Shown here: positions 51,345-53,674 of the stretch, one piece after another
Position numbering within the stretch: the first letter of the stretch is position 1
Layout: each line of letters starts with the position of its first letter
Source: Streptomyces tailanensis
GTDB lineage: Bacteria > Actinomycetota > Actinomycetes > Streptomycetales > Streptomycetaceae
Reading direction: 5' to 3'
DNA length: 53,674 nucleotides
Assembly: GCF_008386495.1 (NCBI RefSeq)
Contig: NZ_VTHJ01000003.1
Span: forward strand, 171,172 to 224,845
Translations under genes and position numbers: made by a program
Notes under the pieces: generated by a model
The model's database searches: none
Seen by the model: only the letters and a program-made list of their open reading frames with translations
Told to the model about the DNA's origin: nothing

Positions 51345-53312
51345 TCAGTCCTTGTCGTCCTCGCCGCCCTTGTCCTCATCGTGCTCTTCGACGGCCTCGT
51401 CATCCGCGGCAGTCGGGCTCTGCGGCTCGTCGTCGCCCGCCCGCTCGGTCTCACTGTCGCTGTCGTCGAGGACGTCGACGAACTCGACGCCGTCCATCTC
51501 GGCGAGCCGGTCCGACGCGTCGGTGCTGCCGTCCTTGTCCGCTTCGACGGCCTTGGCGAACCACTCCCGCGCCTCGCCCTCACGCCCGGCCGCGAGCAGC
51601 GCGTCGGCGTACGCGTATCGCAGCCGCGCGGTCCACGGCTGTACGGAGTTGGAGGCCAGCTCGGGGCTCTGCAGGGTCACGATGGCCGCGTCGAGCTGGT
51701 CCATGTCACGCCGGGCACCGGCCGCGACGAGCCGCATCTCGACCTGACCGGCCTTGTCCAGCTTGTGCACCTCGGGCGCCCCGGCCATGTCGAGCGCCTT
51801 CTCGGGCCGCCCGAGACCACGCTCGCAGTCGGCCATCACAGGCCACAGATCCACGTTGCCGGTCATCCGCCGCGCGGCCCGGAACTCGGCGAGCGCCTCG
51901 CTGTACTTCTGGTTCGCGTACGCGGCGAAGCCGGCCGCCTCGCGTACGGCGGCGACACGCGACGCCAGCCGCAGGGCCACCCGGGAGTAGCCGTACGCAC
52001 CCTCGGGGTCCTCATCGATGAGCCGGGCGACCATCACCAGGTTCTTGGCGACATCCTCGGCAAGCGTCTTGGGCAGGCTCTGCAGCTCCTGCCGTACGTC
52101 CTTGTCGATCTCCTCGCCGGTGACGTCCTCCGGGATCGGCAGCCGCTTGATCGGCTCGCGGTCCCTGTCCCGCTCATCACGGAAGCGCCCGCCACCGCGC
52201 CGATCGTCACCGCCCCGCCGGTCGTCACGTCCACGGAAACCACCGGGCCGACCGCCACGGTCGTCGCGCCGGGGGCCACGACCCCGGTCGTCACGGCCGC
52301 GATCGTCCCGCCCACGGAAACCACCACGCTCGGCGCCACGGCTGTCGTCCCGCCGGAAGCCACCGCGATCGTCATCGCGCCGGAAACCGCCCCGGTCGTC
52401 GTCACGACGGTACGAGGGACGGTCACTGTCCCGGCGCTCGCCACGGTCCCCTCGGTCGTCACGCCGATCATCGCGGCGGAAGGCCGGCCGATCCGCGTCC
52501 CGGCGGTCGTCACGCCGGAACGGCGCACGTCCACCACGGTCGTCCCCACGCCGGTCATCGCGACGGTCGTCACGTCCACGGAACCCACCGCGCTGCTCAC
52601 CACGGCTGTCATCACGACGGCCGAAGCCACCGCGGTCGTCGTCACGACGGTACGAGGGACGGTCACTGTCCCGGCGCTCGCCACGGTCGTCACGCCGAAA
52701 GCCACGGTCACGATCTCGGTCCCGGTCGTCGCGGCGGAAGCCGCCCCGGTCCCCGGTGTCACGCCGGTCGTCACGACGATCGTCCCTACGGTCATCACGG
52801 CGATCGTCACGGCGGAACGCGGGACGGTCATCACGACGGCCGAAGCCACCGCGGTCGTCGTCACGGCGCTCGTCACGCCGGTCATCGCGACGGAAACCAG
52901 GACGGTCTCCGTCCCGCCGGAAGCCACGGTCACGGTCCCGGTCGTCACGACGCGGTCCCCCGGGGCGGTCGTCGCGACGGAATGCGGGACGAGGCCCACG
53001 GTCACCCTCGCGACGGTCGTCACGCCCACGGAATCCGCCGCGCTCGCCGCCACGGCTGTCATCACGACGGAAACCACCGCGATCATCGCCGCGGCGGAAG
53101 CCCCCGCGGTCATCACCTCGCCTGTCGTCGCTTCGACGGTCGTCGCCCCGGCGGTCATCACCGCGGCGATCGTCACGACGCCCGTAGCCACCACGGTCGT
53201 TGTCGCGCCGGTCGCTGTCCCGACGCGGTCCACCCCGGTAACCACCACGGTCACCACTGTCCCGTCGCCGCTGGTCGCGCTCCGGTCGCTCGTCGGGAGA
53301 GTTGGTGGACAT
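51345..53312 (-). CDS. Arg/Asp/Gly-repeat protein with a TPR-like C-terminal domain
   Basis: 655 residues. About 1-400 is a low-complexity region of repeated Arg-Arg-Asp-Asp-Arg and Asp-Arg-Gly-Gly-Phe-Arg motifs, alternately charged with Gly and aromatic residues, like RGG-type RNA-binding or phase-separating tracts. Residues about 415-610 are helical and TPR-like (EALAEFRAARRMTGNVDLWPVMADCERGLGRPEKALDMA... ADALLAAGREGEAREWFAKAVEADKDG). The tail is strongly acidic. ACAGGAG lies 5-6 nt before the ATG. The gene directly follows the rrn terminator, so a role with ribosomes or RNA is attractive but inferred. Confidence 0.88.
   Translation of the reverse strand: MSTNSPDERPERDQRRRDSGDRGGYRGGPRRDSDRRDNDRGGYGRRDDRRGDDRRGDDRRSDDRRGDDRGGFRRGDDRGGFRRDDSRGGERGGFRGRDDRREGDRGPRPAFRRDDRPGGPRRDDRDRDRGFRRDGDRPGFRRDDRRDERRDDDRGGFGRRDDRPAFRRDDRRDDRRDDRRDDRRDTGDRGGFRRDDRDRDRDRGFRRDDRGERRDSDRPSYRRDDDRGGFGRRDDSRGEQRGGFRGRDDRRDDRRGDDRGGRAPFRRDDRRDADRPAFRRDDRRDDRGDRGERRDSDRPSYRRDDDRGGFRRDDDRGGFRRDDSRGAERGGFRGRDDRGRDDRGRGPRRDDRGGRPGGFRGRDDRRGGDDRRGGGRFRDERDRDREPIKRLPIPEDVTGEEIDKDVRQELQSLPKTLAEDVAKNLVMVARLIDEDPEGAYGYSRVALRLASRVAAVREAAGFAAYANQKYSEALAEFRAARRMTGNVDLWPVMADCERGLGRPEKALDMAGAPEVHKLDKAGQVEMRLVAAGARRDMDQLDAAIVTLQSPELASNSVQPWTARLRYAYADALLAAGREGEAREWFAKAVEADKDGSTDASDRLAEMDGVEFVDVLDDSDSETERAGDDEPQSPTAADDEAVEEHDEDKGGEDDKD
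52393..52688. repeat. Pair of 56-bp perfect direct repeats in the repeat-protein gene
   Basis: 52393-52448 and 52633-52688 are identical over 56 bp and lie exactly 240 bp apart (80 codons). They sit within a longer region of imperfect short repeats (about 52180-53290). Confidence 0.9.
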
Positions 53313-53354
53313 GGTGACTCCTGTCTTCGGTACTGCAAGCATTGTAAAAACAAA

Positions 53355-53396
53355 AGGACCCCTGGTCCCAGCTGAACGCTGGTGACCAGGGGTCCT
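53355..53396 (-). terminator. rRNA operon terminator
   Basis: Arms AGGACCCCTGGTC (53355-53367) and GACCAGGGGTCCT (53384-53396), extended inside by CCAGC/GCTGG with one bulged base. On the minus strand it is followed by TTTTGTTTTTA, a classical rho-independent T-tract. It begins 9 bp after the 5S gene. Confidence 0.96.
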
Positions 53397-53405
53397 CCAA
53401 AGATT

Positions 53406-53524
53406 GTTCGGCGGCGTCCTACTCTCCCACAGGGTCCCCCCTGCAGTACCATCGGCGCTGTAAGGCTTAGCTTCCGGGTTCGGAATGTAACCGGGCGTTT
53501 CCCTCACGCTATGACCACCGAAAC
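53406..53524 (-). rRNA. rrf: 5S ribosomal RNA
   Basis: 119 nt. The minus strand begins GTTTCGGTGGTCATAGCG, holds the conserved loop region CCCGGTTACATTCCGAACC and AGCGCCGATGGTACTGC, and ends GGACGCCGCCGAAC. The ends pair as in known actinobacterial 5S. Exact ends may differ by one or two bases. Confidence 0.97.
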
Positions 53525-53631
53525 CCTATTGGTTTCGAGCGAACAAGCACACTCTTCAGTTAAATGCTCAGCTCAAAGCCGACAACTGTTCGTTGTCTCA
53601 GAACTGACACAGTGGACGCGAGCAACTGAGG
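53525..53631 (-). other. 23S-5S spacer of the rRNA operon
   Basis: About 107 bp. It contains a small hairpin GACAAC-TGTTC-GTTGTC at 53581-53597 that could belong to the processing structures. No tRNA is present. Confidence 0.8.
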
Positions 53632-53674
53632 ACAAGCCCTCGGCCTATTAGTACCGGTCACCTCCACACCTTGC
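53632..53674 (-). rRNA. rrl: 23S ribosomal RNA, 3' end only
   Basis: The minus strand reads GGTGACCGGTACTAATAGG and then CCGAGGGCTTGTCC, the conserved 3' terminus of actinobacterial 23S rRNA. The rest lies beyond the window. The end is placed to within a few bases. Confidence 0.93.

Noticed and set aside
53525..53631. tRNA gene in the 23S-5S spacer
   Set aside because: No cloverleaf or T-loop GTTCGAATC-like sequence is present; streptomycete rrn operons usually lack spacer tRNAs.

Overview
The window reads as a chromosomal segment of a Streptomyces (high-GC actinomycete). Support: GC near 72%, strong third-position G/C in every gene, frequent GTG/TTG starts with GGAGG-type ribosome sites, many 4-bp stop/start overlaps, a DtxR/DmdR-type iron box, and two classes of dispersed palindrome that I recognise from Streptomyces genomes. 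The core gene order (tlyA, NAD kinase, recN ... pyrG, Nudix ... parA-like, scpA, scpB, rluB-type, ... cmk, der) matches the conserved actinobacterial block known from Mycobacterium tuberculosis Rv1694-Rv1713. The segment ends inside an rRNA operon (5S and the 3' end of 23S, minus strand). I see no prophage, insertion sequence, CRISPR array, tRNA or antibiotic gene cluster.

Layout. 1-6.6 kb: a small I78-type inhibitor, a lone cytochrome oxidase subunit I (ctaD), a glycosyltransferase coupled to an unknown protein, and two lipoprotein genes, one a branched-chain amino acid-type solute-binding protein. 6.6-10.8 kb, divergent: a small membrane protein, a fused LivH-LivM-LivG transporter and a LivF ATPase. 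10.8-13.4 kb: an Rpf/LysM cell-wall enzyme and two unknown genes. 13.4-17.9 kb: aroH-tyrA-cmk-plsC-der on the minus strand. 18.1-20.7 kb: a surface protein, a histidine-containing membrane protein with a Rieske lipoprotein, and a nucleotidyltransferase. 20.6-23.1 kb: an operon of NrtR-like Nudix regulator, ADP-ribosylglycohydrolase and a second nucleotidyltransferase behind tandem palindromes. 23.2-27.9 kb: parA-RHH-scpA-scpB-rluB, a chromosome organisation operon. 28.3-34.3 kb: alanine dehydrogenase, a STAND/TPR protein, Nudix and pyrG.

34.8-41.0 kb: a GH15 glucoamylase/trehalase-like enzyme, a BBE-type FAD oxidase, a PucR regulator and a glycosyltransferase. 41.3-45.6 kb: recN, NAD kinase, tlyA, a small acidic protein and an SCP2 protein. 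45.6-48.6 kb: an iron-regulated siderophore ABC importer without a binding protein. 48.8-51.3 kb: a HAD hydrolase and a DUF1015 protein. 51.3-53.3 kb: a large Arg/Asp/Gly-repeat protein with a TPR-like tail, directly behind the rrn terminator. 53.4 kb to the end: 5S and 23S rRNA.

Most of this is housekeeping. The parts I would look at again are the NAD/ADP-ribose-flavoured operon with paired nucleotidyltransferases, the exploded parS-like palindrome upstream of the ParA-like gene, the putative pseudoknot leader of the Rpf gene, the dispersed palindromes that have become coding sequence in scpA and the HAD hydrolase, the triple transporter fusion with a minisatellite linker, and the repeat protein next to the rRNA operon.
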